The notes under the pieces: generated by a model
Told to the model about the DNA's origin: nothing
Databases searched by the model: none
Seen by the model: only the letters and a program-made list of their open reading frames with translations
Origin: Candidatus Binatia bacterium
Lineage (GTDB): Bacteria > Desulfobacterota > Binatia > UBA9968 > JAJDTQ01
Assembly: GCA_022824205.1 (NCBI GenBank)
Contig: JAJEAI010000164.1
Coordinates: 1 to 45,123, forward strand
Length of the DNA: 45,123 nt
Direction of reading: 5' to 3'
Shown: one piece after another, positions 1-8,769 of the stretch
How the letters are laid out: every line of letters starts with the position of its first letter
How positions within the stretch are numbered: position 1 is the stretch's first letter
Position numbers and translations under genes: made by a program

Positions 1-140
1 TTAACTCGACGCTCTCCAATCCCCGCCACCGCCTCCTTTCACACTGCCACGTTGCCAACTGCTTCGGTAGCTCCTTGCTCCAACCCCTTCTGTTTCATCC
101 TACGGGGTGGCTTGCCGCAGGCCATGGCCGTTTGATACAG

Positions 141-161
141 CCTGGAAAGCGGGAATGACGG
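141..161. repeat. Half-unit of dispersed palindromic repeat
   Basis: The 20 bases at 142-161 (CTGGAAAGCGGGAATGACGG) recur exactly at 22226-22245 and belong to the same family as the CATTCCCGCGG-type repeats elsewhere in the window. The copy lies in the untranslated stretch before the first gene. Bases 1-229 otherwise show no convincing gene. Confidence 0.6.
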
Positions 162-229
162 ATACGGGGCCCAGGCGGTCGTCGCCTCAAACCCCGAGCA
201 CCAAGCCTCGGCAACAGGAGGGCCATCCC

Positions 230-1366
230 ATGCATCCATTTCTCGCGATCTCAACGACCGTCTTTCTGTTCTTCGGGGCGTTGTCCGGCATGGCCGGCGC
301 GTCGGCCCTCGACGACCTGGTGGCCAAGGCCAAGGCGTCCAACCACGTCATCACCATGACCCTGGAGGGCGTGCCACCGGAGATCATCCGGGCCAAGGAG
401 GCGGCCTTCGAGAAGCGCTTCGGCTTCAACCTGCGCCTGGAGTCGGAGCCCGGACACCACCGCAAGGCGCCGGTGAAGATCATGCAAGCGGCCAAGACCG
501 GGCGCGGCGTGGTCGACATGTGGGACGGCGGACTGCCGCTGGTGCTGCGCATGTTCAAGGCGGGCCACACCCGGCAGCCGCCGTGGGAGGCCGTCTACGA
601 GGGCTGGCCCCTGGCGCGCAAGCTCCAGGCCACGGTTCCCGCCATCAAGAGCGCCGGCGGCGCATCGTTGCGCGACCACTGCCTGCACCACCAGATGGGA
701 ACATGGACCATCGTATACAACACCCGCCGGGTGAAGCCCGAAGAGTTGAAGGGGATCCGGTTCGATGACCTGACGGACGAGAAGTGGCGTAACCGGGTGG
801 TCTGGGACGTGCGCGCCCTGGGTCTCTACGTGTTGCCGTTCGCCCCCGGCTGGAACGAGGACCGGCTGCGGGTGTACGCGCACAACCTGGGCGCCAACGG
901 CGTCCGGCTGGTCTCCGGCGGCACCTCCGGGGTGTTGCAGGCGCTCATTCAGGGCGAGGGCGACATCGGGGTCGCGTCCATGGTCCAGATCGTGCAGCAG
1001 AAGACGCTGGGAGCGCCCCTGGACATGACCTTCGCGGGCATGGTGCTGGGCAACCTCACGGTGTCCTGCCTGATCCAGCCCGGCGTCAACGACCCCAACA
1101 TGGCGGCGCTCTACTGGGGCTGGAACCACTTCGACGGCAACTACACCGAGGCCGCCATCACCGGCGGCGGGGTGTTCCGCATGTACGACGAGGAGGCGGA
1201 CCGGCTGCCGCTGGTGAAGCTGGCGCGCCAGCACGGCATCAAGTCGGTGGAACAGGTTGCCGGGCCCAAGACCGAAGAGCAGGCGAAGCTTGCCGGCAAG
1301 TACCGCAAGACCGCCATCAACGCTCTGAAGGCCGGGATCGCCAGCAAGAAGAAGATCACGGAATAG
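230..1366 (+). CDS. ABC transporter substrate-binding protein, Fe3+/family 1 type
   Basis: A 378-residue periplasmic solute-binding protein. The ATG at 230 was chosen because AGGAGGG (216-222) lies 7 bases upstream and because it opens directly into a signal peptide: hydrophobic core LAISTTVFLFFGALSG, then a likely AxA cleavage near residue 25 (GASA-LDDL). The mature part resembles FbpA/family-1 binding proteins (an ILVR-type N-lobe, then VDMWDGGLPLV and YNTRRVKPEEL-like segments). The next gene is a two-domain Fe3+-type permease, so this is probably its partner and delivers a ligand to the membrane complex. Ferric iron is the usual ligand of the family, but many relatives bind other small anions or organic molecules, so the substrate is open. 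No ATPase subunit follows; it may lie left of the window. Confidence 0.85.
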   Translation: MHPFLAISTTVFLFFGALSGMAGASALDDLVAKAKASNHVITMTLEGVPPEIIRAKEAAFEKRFGFNLRLESEPGHHRKAPVKIMQAAKTGRGVVDMWDGGLPLVLRMFKAGHTRQPPWEAVYEGWPLARKLQATVPAIKSAGGASLRDHCLHHQMGTWTIVYNTRRVKPEELKGIRFDDLTDEKWRNRVVWDVRALGLYVLPFAPGWNEDRLRVYAHNLGANGVRLVSGGTSGVLQALIQGEGDIGVASMVQIVQQKTLGAPLDMTFAGMVLGNLTVSCLIQPGVNDPNMAALYWGWNHFDGNYTEAAITGGGVFRMYDEEADRLPLVKLARQHGIKSVEQVAGPKTEEQAKLAGKYRKTAINALKAGIASKKKITE

Positions 1367-1398
1367 CGCGGTCCGGCCCCCGTAGACCGGCGGTCGCG

Positions 1399-1428
1399 GC
1401 TCGGACGGGTGTCACGCCCGTCCCGAGC
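1399..1428 (+). promoter_or_regulatory. Intergenic hairpin between binding protein and permease
   Basis: Bases 1399-1409 (GCTCGGACGGG) pair with 1417-1428 (CCCGTCCCGAGC) with a single bulged C, giving an 11-bp GC-rich stem around a short loop. It sits 33 bases after the binding-protein stop and before the permease start, with no U-tract. Such hairpins often stabilise the upstream message or partly terminate, so that binding protein exceeds permease. That role is inference. Confidence 0.45.
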
Positions 1429-1478
1429 CCGGCCTTGGCGCTTCGGTGGCCCACCGACGCCCGTCCCGTGTAGTAGCC

Positions 1479-3224
1479 ATGGGAAGCACCCCAGGCTCGC
1501 ATTCGCGGCCGGCCCTGTTCCGGCGGTGGCGGTTCCGGCAGCCCGGCGCCCTGTCCGTGCTCGCGGTACTGGTGGTGCTGGTCATCGTGCCGCTGTTCTT
1601 CATGGTGCTGGCGAGCTTCCGTCCCGAGGGGTTGCTGCCCCTGGACCCCGGCCCGTTCACCGTCTCTCCCTACCTCGAAGCCTTCACCGGCGCCGACTTC
1701 AGGCCCATCATCCGCGACACGCTGCTGTATGCCGGCCTGGGCGTGCTGTTCGCGCTGCCCATCGCGTTCGTATTCGCCTTCCTCACCGAGCGCACGGACA
1801 TGCCGTTGCGCAACTCCATGTACGTGCTGATGTTCGTGCCCATGAGCACGCCGGTGTTCGCCACCGCGCTGGGCTGGGTGCTGCTGCTGGGACCCCGGGG
1901 CGGCACCATCAACGTGTACCTGCGTGCGCTCCTCGGCATCGACTCGGGCGAGGGGCCGTTCAACATCTTCAGCATGACCGGGCTGGTCTTTGTCCACGTG
2001 CTCGGCATCATACCCACCATGTGGCTCTTCCTCACCGCGGTGCTGCGGCAGATGGACCCGGCCCTGGAGGAGGCCGCGCTCGCCTCCGGCGCCTCGCGCT
2101 GGCAGGTTCTGAGCACCGTGACCGCGCCGCTGATGCGTCCGGGGGTGGCCGCGGTGGGGATCTATTTCTTCGTTACCGGCCTCGAGTCGCTGGAGCTGCC
2201 CCTGGCCTTGGGACCCACGGCGGGAATCGAGCTGTTGTCCACCAAGATCTTCTTCAGCCTGCTGCCGTCGGCGGACCTGGGCGTCAACTACGGCATCCCG
2301 GCCGCCTTCGGCATGCTCGGACTGGCCATGGGAGTGCTGGGAAGCCTCATCTACATCCGCCTGGTGCGCAAGACCTCCCAGTTCGCGGTGATCACGGGCA
2401 AGGGCTACCGCCCCCGGCTCATCGCGCTGGGGCGGTGGAAGTCCCTTGCCCTGGGCGCCGTGGGGCTATTCATTCTGATGAAGGTGGTGTTGCCGTTCGC
2501 CATACTCCTGTACGCGAGCTTCCTGCGCTTCTACGTGCCGCCGGTGCTGGAGTTCGCGGCGGACATGCGCTGGACGCTGCTCCACTACACGCGGCTCCTG
2601 GACTACCGTTTCTTCGGCAGCTACTTCGTCAACACCCTGATCGTGGCGCTGGAGGCCGCGACCGTGACCATGCTGCTGGTGAGCTTCATCGGCTGGCTGG
2701 TGGTGCGCCGTCCTTCGAGGCTTACGGACCTCATCAACGTGGTGGCGTTCATGCCCCTGGCCATCCCGGGCGTCATTTCCACCCTGGCGCTCTTCCTCAT
2801 GTTCGTGGGCACGCCGCTCTACGGCACGCTGATCCTCCTGACCCTGGCGTTCGTCGCGCGCTACCTGGCCTTCGGCACCCGGCTCATGCACTCCGCCATG
2901 CTCCAGCTCCACCAGGAACTGGAGGAAGCGTCCCAGGCGAGCGGGGCCAATAGCCTGCAGACCTTCCTCCGCATCACCCTGCGGCTCCTCATCCCCGCGT
3001 TCTTGAGCGGGTGGCTGTGGGTGCTGGTGCACGCCGCCAAGGACTTCTCCGTGGCGCTGCTGCTGGCCTCCGCGGGCAGCGTGCTGGTGGCGAACATCAT
3101 CTACGAGGCCTTCATCGGCGGGCACTTCAACGAGTCCGCGGCCATGCTGGTGGTGCTGATCACCTTCAACCTGATCTTCGTCGTCGCCGGAAGGAAGGTG
3201 ATCGGGCAGTCCATCGCCCAGTGA
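1479..3224 (+). CDS. ABC transporter permease, fused two-domain Fe3+ (FbpB) type
   Basis: An inner-membrane permease of about 581 residues with two homologous six-helix halves. Each half carries the EAA loop that contacts the ATPase: LEEAALASGASRWQVL in the first and LEEASQASGANSLQTF in the second. This duplicated arrangement is typical of FbpB/SfuB-type permeases. Strongly hydrophobic segments begin at ALSVLAVLVVLVIVPLFFMV and recur to the C-terminus. The ATG at 1479 is preferred over an in-frame GTG at 1446; neither has a strong ribosome site, so the exact start is uncertain by about 11 codons. The gene follows the binding protein by 112 bases that contain a stable hairpin, so it is probably co-transcribed at lower level. 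No ATP-binding subunit follows. Confidence 0.88.
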   Translation: MGSTPGSHSRPALFRRWRFRQPGALSVLAVLVVLVIVPLFFMVLASFRPEGLLPLDPGPFTVSPYLEAFTGADFRPIIRDTLLYAGLGVLFALPIAFVFAFLTERTDMPLRNSMYVLMFVPMSTPVFATALGWVLLLGPRGGTINVYLRALLGIDSGEGPFNIFSMTGLVFVHVLGIIPTMWLFLTAVLRQMDPALEEAALASGASRWQVLSTVTAPLMRPGVAAVGIYFFVTGLESLELPLALGPTAGIELLSTKIFFSLLPSADLGVNYGIPAAFGMLGLAMGVLGSLIYIRLVRKTSQFAVITGKGYRPRLIALGRWKSLALGAVGLFILMKVVLPFAILLYASFLRFYVPPVLEFAADMRWTLLHYTRLLDYRFFGSYFVNTLIVALEAATVTMLLVSFIGWLVVRRPSRLTDLINVVAFMPLAIPGVISTLALFLMFVGTPLYGTLILLTLAFVARYLAFGTRLMHSAMLQLHQELEEASQASGANSLQTFLRITLRLLIPAFLSGWLWVLVHAAKDFSVALLLASAGSVLVANIIYEAFIGGHFNESAAMLVVLITFNLIFVVAGRKVIGQSIAQ

Positions 3225-3229
3225 TCGGT

Positions 3230-3249
3230 CGCCTCAGGTCGAGGCGTTT
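3230..3249 (+). terminator. Possible intrinsic terminator after permease
   Basis: CGCCTC (3230-3235) and GAGGCG (3241-3246) form a 6-bp stem with a 5-base loop followed by TTT. It starts 5 bases after the permease stop and precedes the VapB-type start. The T-tract is short, so termination may be weak. Confidence 0.35.
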
Positions 3250-3282
3250 GAGTCGTGGCCGGTTTTATGGGAATATGGGTCC

Positions 3283-3549
3283 ATGAAAACTACCATCGAG
3301 CTCCCCGACGCCATCTTTCGGCAAGCGAAGACGGTCGCGGCGGCGCGCGGTATGACTCTCAAACGGTTCTTCACGGAAGCTCTCGTCGAGCGACTTCGGA
3401 ACCAAACCAACGACGTCCGGGGCCGCGACGCCGATCCTCCATGGATGGCCGGCTTCGGCGAGCTCGCTGAGCTCTCGGACGAGACCCGCCGCGTCCTCGA
3501 CGTGATTGACGAGGAGTTCGAGCGCCTCTCCGCCGAAGACCTTTCATGA
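3283..3549 (+). CDS. vapB: VapB-type antitoxin
   Basis: An 88-residue protein whose first residues (MKTTIELPDAIFRQAKTVAA) form the beta strand and first helix of a ribbon-helix-helix DNA-binding fold. The acidic C-terminal half (DETRRVLDVIDEEFERLSAE) is the usual toxin-neutralising tail. The next gene is a PIN-domain protein whose ATG overlaps this stop codon (ATGA at 3546), the normal antitoxin-toxin order. By analogy it binds the PIN toxin, blocks its active site and represses its own promoter as a complex. No operator palindrome was identified. Confidence 0.8.
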   Translation: MKTTIELPDAIFRQAKTVAAARGMTLKRFFTEALVERLRNQTNDVRGRDADPPWMAGFGELAELSDETRRVLDVIDEEFERLSAEDLS

Positions 3550-3923
3550 TCCTCGACACCAACGCCCTGTCTGCGTGGGCAGAGGGTCGCGCGGGAATCA
3601 AGGCAGCGCTTCGGTCGGCGGAGCGCTTGGTCGTTCCCAGCGTAGTCCTGGGGGAGTACTACTTCGGTATCCGTCAGTCCCGGTATCGCAGCCGTTACGA
3701 GGAATGGCTTGCCCGGTACTTGCCGCTGACGGAGATCGCCGCCGTGACGTCGGCTACGGCGGACGTCTACGCGGACATTCGTGTCCGACTGAGGCGTTCG
3801 GGCACTCCCATACCGCCCAATGACGTCTGGATCGCGGCGCTGGCCCGTCAGCACCACCTGCCGGTACTGAGCAACGACAGGCATTTGGACACCGTCGACG
3901 GCGTCCGGCGAATCGCCTTCTGA
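3546..3923 (+). CDS. vapC: VapC-type PIN-domain toxin ribonuclease
   Basis: A 125-residue PIN domain. The first acidic residue is in [11 protein letters not shown], a central Glu is in VLGEYYFGI, and the third acidic motif is in [11 protein letters not shown], with SNDRHLDTV near the end; these are the positions of the metal-binding acid cluster in VapC ribonucleases. Length fits the family (about 125-140 residues). Translation is coupled to the antitoxin by an ATGA overlap. VapC proteins cut specific RNAs, often initiator or other tRNAs; the target here cannot be read from sequence. Both genes look intact. Confidence 0.85.
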   Translation: MILDTNALSAWAEGRAGIKAALRSAERLVVPSVVLGEYYFGIRQSRYRSRYEEWLARYLPLTEIAAVTSATADVYADIRVRLRRSGTPIPPNDVWIAALARQHHLPVLSNDRHLDTVDGVRRIAF

Positions 3924-3995
3924 ACAGAAGGGCGGTTCCCGGGACGGGCACCCTGTGTTCCAGGCGATGGGGCTACGGCCGCCGCGCACGCCATG

Positions 3996-4024
3996 TTGGT
4001 CCTTCCGCGACGATGGCCTATAGT
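3996..4024 (+). promoter_or_regulatory. Putative sigma70-like promoter of the flavin monooxygenase gene
   Basis: TTGGTC (3996-4001), a 17-base spacer and TATAGT (4019-4024) match a housekeeping promoter fairly well. Transcription would be expected to start near 4031, exactly at an ATG in frame with the following gene. If real, the message would be leaderless. This is a pattern-based inference. Confidence 0.4.
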
Positions 4025-4030
4025 GTCCGG

Positions 4031-5053
4031 ATGATAGGCACACCGCTCTCCATCCTTGATCTGTCGCCCATCGTCGAGGGCGGCGACGCGCGCCAGGCGT
4101 TGCTCAACACCATCGACCTGGCGCGCCACGCCGACGCGTGGGGCTACACGCGCTACTGGCTGGCCGAGCATCACAACATGGCCGGCATCGCCAGTGCCGC
4201 GACGGCCGTGGTGGTCGGCCAGGTGGCCCAGGCCACGGCAACCATGCGGGTCGGCTCCGGCGGGGTCATGCTGGCCAACCATGCGCCGCTCGTCATCGCC
4301 GAACAGTTCGGTACCCTGGCGGCGCTCTTTTCGGGCCGGATCGATCTGGGCGTGGGTCGCGCGCCCGGCACCGACCGTCTCACCGAGCGTGCCCTGCGCC
4401 GCACCCTGGCCGGCAACATCGATGATTTCCCCCAAGACGTGCTGGAGCTGCAACACTACTTCAAGGACCCGGCTCCGGACCAGTTCGTGCGCGCCGTCCC
4501 CGGTGCCGGCCTGAACGTGCCGATCTGGATCCTGGGCTCCAGCCTGTACGGCGCCCAGCTCGCCGCCGCCCTCGGGCTTCCCTATGCCTTTGCCTCGCAT
4601 TTCGCGCCCGCGGCCCTGATGCAGGCCATTGCCGTGTACCGCCAACGCTTCGAGCCGTCGGCGCAACTCGACAAGCCCTATGTCATGGTGGGGATGACCG
4701 TCGTCGCCGCCGATACCGACGAAGAAGCCCGCTTCCTCAGGACCTCGATCCAGCAGTCCTTCGTATACCGGCGCCGCGGCATGCGCGGCGAGCTGCCGCC
4801 GCCGGTGGCTGGTTTTGAAGATCAGGTGGCCCCGCACGAGCGTGCGATGCTGGAGGAGGCTCAGTCCTGCTCCGCCGTCGGCGCCCCGGATACGGTCGAA
4901 CGCGAGATCGCCGCCTTCATCGAGCGCACGGGCGCCGACGAGGTCATGATCACCGCGAACATCCATGATCACGCCAAGCGGCTGCGGTCCTTCGAACTGG
5001 TGGCCGGTTTGATGGGTGTCAACGCCGAGCTTCACCGAAGCGCCGCGCGTTAG
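4031..5053 (+). CDS. LLM-class flavin-dependent oxidoreductase (luciferase-like)
   Basis: A roughly 340-residue bacterial luciferase-like monooxygenase, probably an FMNH2-dependent cytosolic enzyme. Family hallmarks are [10 protein letters not shown] at the N-terminus, [17 protein letters not shown], the glycine-rich [14 protein letters not shown] and the conserved [11 protein letters not shown] stretch, all typical of the MsnO8-like subgroup. Family members oxidise varied small organic substrates; the substrate here is unknown. An ATG at 4013 would add six residues, but 4031 matches the usual start and fits the promoter spacing. It faces the bicupin gene tail to tail (37 bases between the stops), so the two are convergent rather than an operon. 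Confidence 0.85.
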   Translation: MIGTPLSILDLSPIVEGGDARQALLNTIDLARHADAWGYTRYWLAEHHNMAGIASAATAVVVGQVAQATATMRVGSGGVMLANHAPLVIAEQFGTLAALFSGRIDLGVGRAPGTDRLTERALRRTLAGNIDDFPQDVLELQHYFKDPAPDQFVRAVPGAGLNVPIWILGSSLYGAQLAAALGLPYAFASHFAPAALMQAIAVYRQRFEPSAQLDKPYVMVGMTVVAADTDEEARFLRTSIQQSFVYRRRGMRGELPPPVAGFEDQVAPHERAMLEEAQSCSAVGAPDTVEREIAAFIERTGADEVMITANIHDHAKRLRSFELVAGLMGVNAELHRSAAR

Positions 5054-5089
5054 TGCCGCGTCCCACCTGCGTGAGCCGCGGCGGTGGGA

Positions 5090-6112
5090 CTACTCGCTTT
5101 CTTCCCGATCCAGTCCCGTCATCTCCAGCATCGGCCGGTCCGTCACCGAGAAAAGGACCGCGGGCTCGGTCTCCGACGCGTTGCGGAAGTGGTGCCAGCG
5201 CCACGGGGGCAGGGTGAAGGCGTCGTTGATCTCCCATTCGAGCTCGATGGGCTCGTCGCGGTCGACGATGGTGACGCCGTGGCCCTGGACCGCGTGGTAG
5301 TGGGTCGTGCCCGTGTGACGGTGCCGGCGGGTGGTCTGGCCGGGCAGCAGCATCTGGATGTGGCAGGTCATGGTCAGGAACGTGTGCCCGCCGGTGACCG
5401 GGTTCTTGTATTCGAGGAGGACGCCGTCGTGGGGGTTGCCGCCGCCGGCATCCGCCACCGTGTTCAACGCCTCCAGGGTCTCGTCCCACTTGTAGTGGTA
5501 GGGCACGCCGGCGGCGCCCTCGTAGCGAACTTCCGGCTCCCGGATGGGCCCGAAGAGCCGGCGCGATGCGCCTTCCTTGCGGGTCAAGGGTTGCTGGACC
5601 CCTTCCGACCACTCCTCGCGGAAGCGGTAGGCGTCCAGGAAGTTGACGATGCCGACGTCGAGGGCGTCGATCCAGATGATGGGCTCCTTGGAGTCGTTCA
5701 CGTGGTCGTGCCACACCCAGTTGGGCTGGATCAGCAGGTCGCCCGGCCGCATGGTCATGGGCTCGCCGTTGGAGGTGGTGTAGGCGCCGCCGCCTTGCAC
5801 CACGAACCGGAGCGCCGTGTTGGTGTGCCGGTGGGCGGGGGCGGCCTCGCCGGGCATGACGATCTGGTAGCCCATGATGATGGTGCGGCTCCCGGTCTCC
5901 AGGCCGACGTTGCGGCGGAAGGCCTCCGCGCCGATGCTGATCACGTCGGCGGCCTGCATCAGCGCGGGATGGACGTCGTCCCAGCGCCACAGCCTGGGTT
6001 CGACGTTGTGGTGATCGCGCTGGCGCTGCCAGTAGCCCACCAGTCCGAGGTCCGCGAACCTCGCGTGCAACTCGTCACGCCGTTTCTGGTTGTTGGGTGC
6101 GACTTTGGCCAT
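5090..6112 (-). CDS. Bicupin ring-cleavage dioxygenase, gentisate 1,2-dioxygenase-like
   Basis: About 340 residues with two cupin barrels. The first contains HRHTNTALRFVVQGGGAY and PGDLLIQPNWVWHDH, the second RRHRHTGTTHYHAVQG and LPPWRWHHFRN, providing the His residues that bind iron in gentisate and related extradiol dioxygenases. These enzymes open a hydroxylated aromatic ring with O2. The ATG at 6112 was chosen because AAAGGA lies just upstream and it starts MAKVAPNNQKR; a longer frame to 6187 lacks a ribosome site. An aldolase-family gene lies immediately upstream on the same strand (about 170 bases), so the two are probably co-transcribed. The true substrate could be gentisate, 1-hydroxy-2-naphthoate, salicylate or another acid. 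Confidence 0.82.
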   Translation of the reverse strand: MAKVAPNNQKRRDELHARFADLGLVGYWQRQRDHHNVEPRLWRWDDVHPALMQAADVISIGAEAFRRNVGLETGSRTIIMGYQIVMPGEAAPAHRHTNTALRFVVQGGGAYTTSNGEPMTMRPGDLLIQPNWVWHDHVNDSKEPIIWIDALDVGIVNFLDAYRFREEWSEGVQQPLTRKEGASRRLFGPIREPEVRYEGAAGVPYHYKWDETLEALNTVADAGGGNPHDGVLLEYKNPVTGGHTFLTMTCHIQMLLPGQTTRRHRHTGTTHYHAVQGHGVTIVDRDEPIELEWEINDAFTLPPWRWHHFRNASETEPAVLFSVTDRPMLEMTGLDREESE

Positions 6113-6280
6113 TCTTGTATCCTTTCCGGTCCGTTCTTGCCGGCTCCCGTGCGTGGCGGAACGCCCGGCGGAATTGGCTGACGGCACCGGTCCGGGCGGT
6201 CTGAACTCCCGTTTCTACGTCCGACCTCGTGCCACCGGAATCCCCGCCTTCATCATCCCGGCGCGCTCGTCCGACACGCC

Positions 6281-7231
6281 TCAGGCCGCGGCTTCCGCCC
6301 GTAGCGGGTAGGTCTCGCACAGCTTGCGCCAGCGCTGGGCGATGGCCTTGGCCTCGGCCCGGGTCTCGTCCGTGGTCACCCGGAAGGGCGGCCTGCCGGG
6401 ACCGGCGTAGCAGTACCCGGCCTCGTTGATGGAGATCTTGCTCTCCACCGGATCGGTGAGGCTCGGGTCCTTTCCGCCTACCCGGGCCATGGCCATGCAG
6501 ATCTCCCGGACCTCGTCCCAGCGGCCCTCGCGGCCGGCCTGGTAGCCGCGGATCACCGGCGAGGGACCCATCCACGCGTTGATGGACCAGCATCCGGCGG
6601 CCCCCATCATCATGTAGGGGTACATCTGGTTCTGGTTGGTCATGACGCTGATCTTGCCGCGCACGATGTCCATGAGCTGCATGAACTGCATGGGGGTGCG
6701 GTGGCTGTCCTTCATGCCGACGATGTTGGGCCGGCTGACCAGCTCTTTGAACGCCGGCACCGGAATGTGAATGTGGTGGTTGCGCGGGTTGTGGTAGATG
6801 AAGATGCCCAGCTCGGGGTGCTCGTCCGCCAGGTCGAAGTAGAACTGCACGGCGTTGGGCACGCTCGACTTGAAGTAGAACGGCACGCCCACGAGCACGG
6901 CGTCGGCCCCGGCCCTGGCGGCGTAGTCCATCTTGAGCAGCACTTCGCGCGTGTTCAGGCTCGTGCAGCCGATGACCACGGGAATGCGCTTGTTCACCGT
7001 GGCGACGGTGGCGTCGGTGAGGGTGGTGAACTCGTCCCACAGCAGGGTGTGGCACTCGCCGAAGGTGCCGGTGGTGGTGAGCACGTTGATGCCGTCGCGC
7101 ACCGCCTGGTCGACGCTGCGCTCCAGCTCCGGCACGTTGACCGTGTCCTTCGCGCGCGGCGAGTTGGCGTCGTCGGTGGTGAAGGACGGCATCATGGCCA
7201 TCACGCCGTGGATGTCGCTGGCTTGGATCAT
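6281..7231 (-). CDS. DHDPS-superfamily lyase, hydratase-aldolase-like
   Basis: A 316-residue class I aldolase of the DHDPS/NAL superfamily. TTGTFGECHTLLWDEF, IGCTSLNTREVL and GVPFYFKSSVPNAVQFYFD resemble the corresponding stretches of trans-o-hydroxybenzylidenepyruvate hydratase-aldolases of naphthalene breakdown more than true dihydrodipicolinate synthases. The Schiff-base lysine is probably the K of NIVGMKDSHR and the catalytic Tyr that of IFIYHNPRNHH. The ATG at 7231 follows GGGAGAAGCC. It is the first gene of a leftward pair with the bicupin dioxygenase, which supports a role in cleaving a ring-opened product into pyruvate and an aldehyde; that step assignment is inference. Confidence 0.8.
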   Translation of the reverse strand: MIQASDIHGVMAMMPSFTTDDANSPRAKDTVNVPELERSVDQAVRDGINVLTTTGTFGECHTLLWDEFTTLTDATVATVNKRIPVVIGCTSLNTREVLLKMDYAARAGADAVLVGVPFYFKSSVPNAVQFYFDLADEHPELGIFIYHNPRNHHIHIPVPAFKELVSRPNIVGMKDSHRTPMQFMQLMDIVRGKISVMTNQNQMYPYMMMGAAGCWSINAWMGPSPVIRGYQAGREGRWDEVREICMAMARVGGKDPSLTDPVESKISINEAGYCYAGPGRPPFRVTTDETRAEAKAIAQRWRKLCETYPLRAEAAA

Positions 7232-7453
7232 GGCTTCTCCCTTCTTGGGGCGGGCGGGGGATGCGAGCGGATCGCCGGCGCGGACCGTCTCGCTCGGTCG
7301 CCACGCTATCAACTGGCCGTTGGCCTGTCAATACGAGCCCGCGGGCCGGGGAAGGCCGCCGGGAGGCCGCGTTGACAGTATTTCGCGGCCGGATGTATAT
7401 GTCTTGAAGCCGAGGATGCTCACGCAACTCACTCTCGCAGGGAGGTTCTTCTC

Positions 7454-8635
7454 ATGGCTTCCATGATCCCCAGACAGGCCGCCATCGCGGTCAACGACCT
7501 CGTGGACAACTGCGCCGACGTTCAGCCCGGCATGCAGGTGCTCATCCTCGCCGTGCACGACGGCAACTACGGCGGCCTCAACCTCGTGGACGAGGACGCG
7601 GTGGCGTGGGTGCAGGCGGCGGTGCAGCAGCGCGGCGCCGATCCCTACGTGCTGTGGACCGATACGCCCGTGCGCCCCACCGTGCTCTGGGGCGACGGCG
7701 CCGACCCGGGCAAGGCCTGGCGCGTGCCCAAGGTGGTGCGCAACGCCATCCAGGGGGCCGACGTGCTCATCAGCTACGGCGTCGACTTCACCTACGAGGA
7801 GGAGCTGCGGGAGATCCCGGAGATCCTGGAGGAGCGCAACATCCCGCTGGCGCGCAACATGGCCACCACCGGGCCGCTTCTCGCCAGCAACTGGGGGCTC
7901 ACCCCCTACGAGCTGGTCTCCGAGATCCGCATCCGGACCGCAGCCCTGGTGACCCCCGGCGCCAAGTGGGTCATGGAGCATCCCAACGGCTCTTACATCG
8001 AGGGTATCGTCGAGAAGCCCCTGGGCGCGGAGCACTACGCGGACTACCGCACCGTCGGCCTGTACCGTCCGTTCCCCGAGGGGGTCTTCCCCTCCATCCG
8101 CTCAAGCGCGGCCGAGGGCCTCGGCATCATCGACGAGATCGGCGTCATCTGGGGCCGGCACATCGGCGTGCCCTGTCCCTTCAAGGAGCCGGTGCGCGTG
8201 CACATCGAAGGCGGGTACATGCGCAAGTTCGAGGGCGGGGAGGAAGCCGACACCTTGACCCGCTTCTACAAGTTCATGTCCAAGTACCTGGGCGAGAAGG
8301 CCTACGAGGTGCGCGGCTTCCACGGCGGCGTGCATCCGTCCGCCATCCTGGAGCCGCACCAGTGCCCGAACACGCCCTACCGGCACTTCGTCGAGCACCA
8401 CCACTGGAGCAGCTTCCACTTCCACATGGGCAACAGCCGCACCACCAAGAGCTTTCCGTACCTCATGCACATCTCCGGCGAGATGCGCGGCGGCAGCCTC
8501 AGGGTCGGGGACAACTACATCTACAAGGACGGGCGCCCGGCCGCCGCCGACCACCCCAAGGTGCTGGAGATCGCCGCCAAGTACCCCGACCGGCCGGGGC
8601 TGGAACCGGAGCGCTGGCTGCAGACGCCACGGTGA
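7454..8635 (+). CDS. M29-like metalloenzyme (leucyl aminopeptidase / NicX-type family)
   Basis: A 393-residue protein resembling the family that groups thermophilic M29 aminopeptidases with the ring-cleaving 2,5-dihydroxypyridine 5,6-dioxygenase NicX. The C-terminal region is His-rich (HFVEHHHWSSFHFHMGNS, HGGVHPSAILEPHQ), consistent with a metal site. GGAGG lies shortly before the ATG. It is divergent from the aldolase/bicupin pair and precedes an amidohydrolase, so an aromatic or heteroaromatic catabolic role is plausible. Peptidase activity cannot be excluded. The frame is uninterrupted and matches the usual family length. Confidence 0.65.
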   Translation: MASMIPRQAAIAVNDLVDNCADVQPGMQVLILAVHDGNYGGLNLVDEDAVAWVQAAVQQRGADPYVLWTDTPVRPTVLWGDGADPGKAWRVPKVVRNAIQGADVLISYGVDFTYEEELREIPEILEERNIPLARNMATTGPLLASNWGLTPYELVSEIRIRTAALVTPGAKWVMEHPNGSYIEGIVEKPLGAEHYADYRTVGLYRPFPEGVFPSIRSSAAEGLGIIDEIGVIWGRHIGVPCPFKEPVRVHIEGGYMRKFEGGEEADTLTRFYKFMSKYLGEKAYEVRGFHGGVHPSAILEPHQCPNTPYRHFVEHHHWSSFHFHMGNSRTTKSFPYLMHISGEMRGGSLRVGDNYIYKDGRPAAADHPKVLEIAAKYPDRPGLEPERWLQTPR

Positions 8636-8652
8636 CGGCTCACCCCCAACTA

Positions 8653-8682
8653 CCCCTGGATTCCCGCTTCCGCGGGAATGAC
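8653..8682. repeat. Single palindromic repeat unit
   Basis: A 30-base unit beginning CCCCTGGATTCCCGCTTCCG and ending CGGGAATGAC. ATTCCCGC (8660-8667) pairs with GCGGGAAT (8672-8679) around a TTCC loop. The same unit forms the right half of the doublets at 10929, 22087 and 24748. It lies just after the M29-like gene and may also act as a transcript-end hairpin. Confidence 0.75.
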
Positions 8683-8769
8683 GTTTCGGAAGGTCTCGCG
8701 GGAATGACCAATCGGGGCGTGGCGAGTTTGCGGCAACAACACGTTGGAACCTGACGCGGAGGATCGTTC

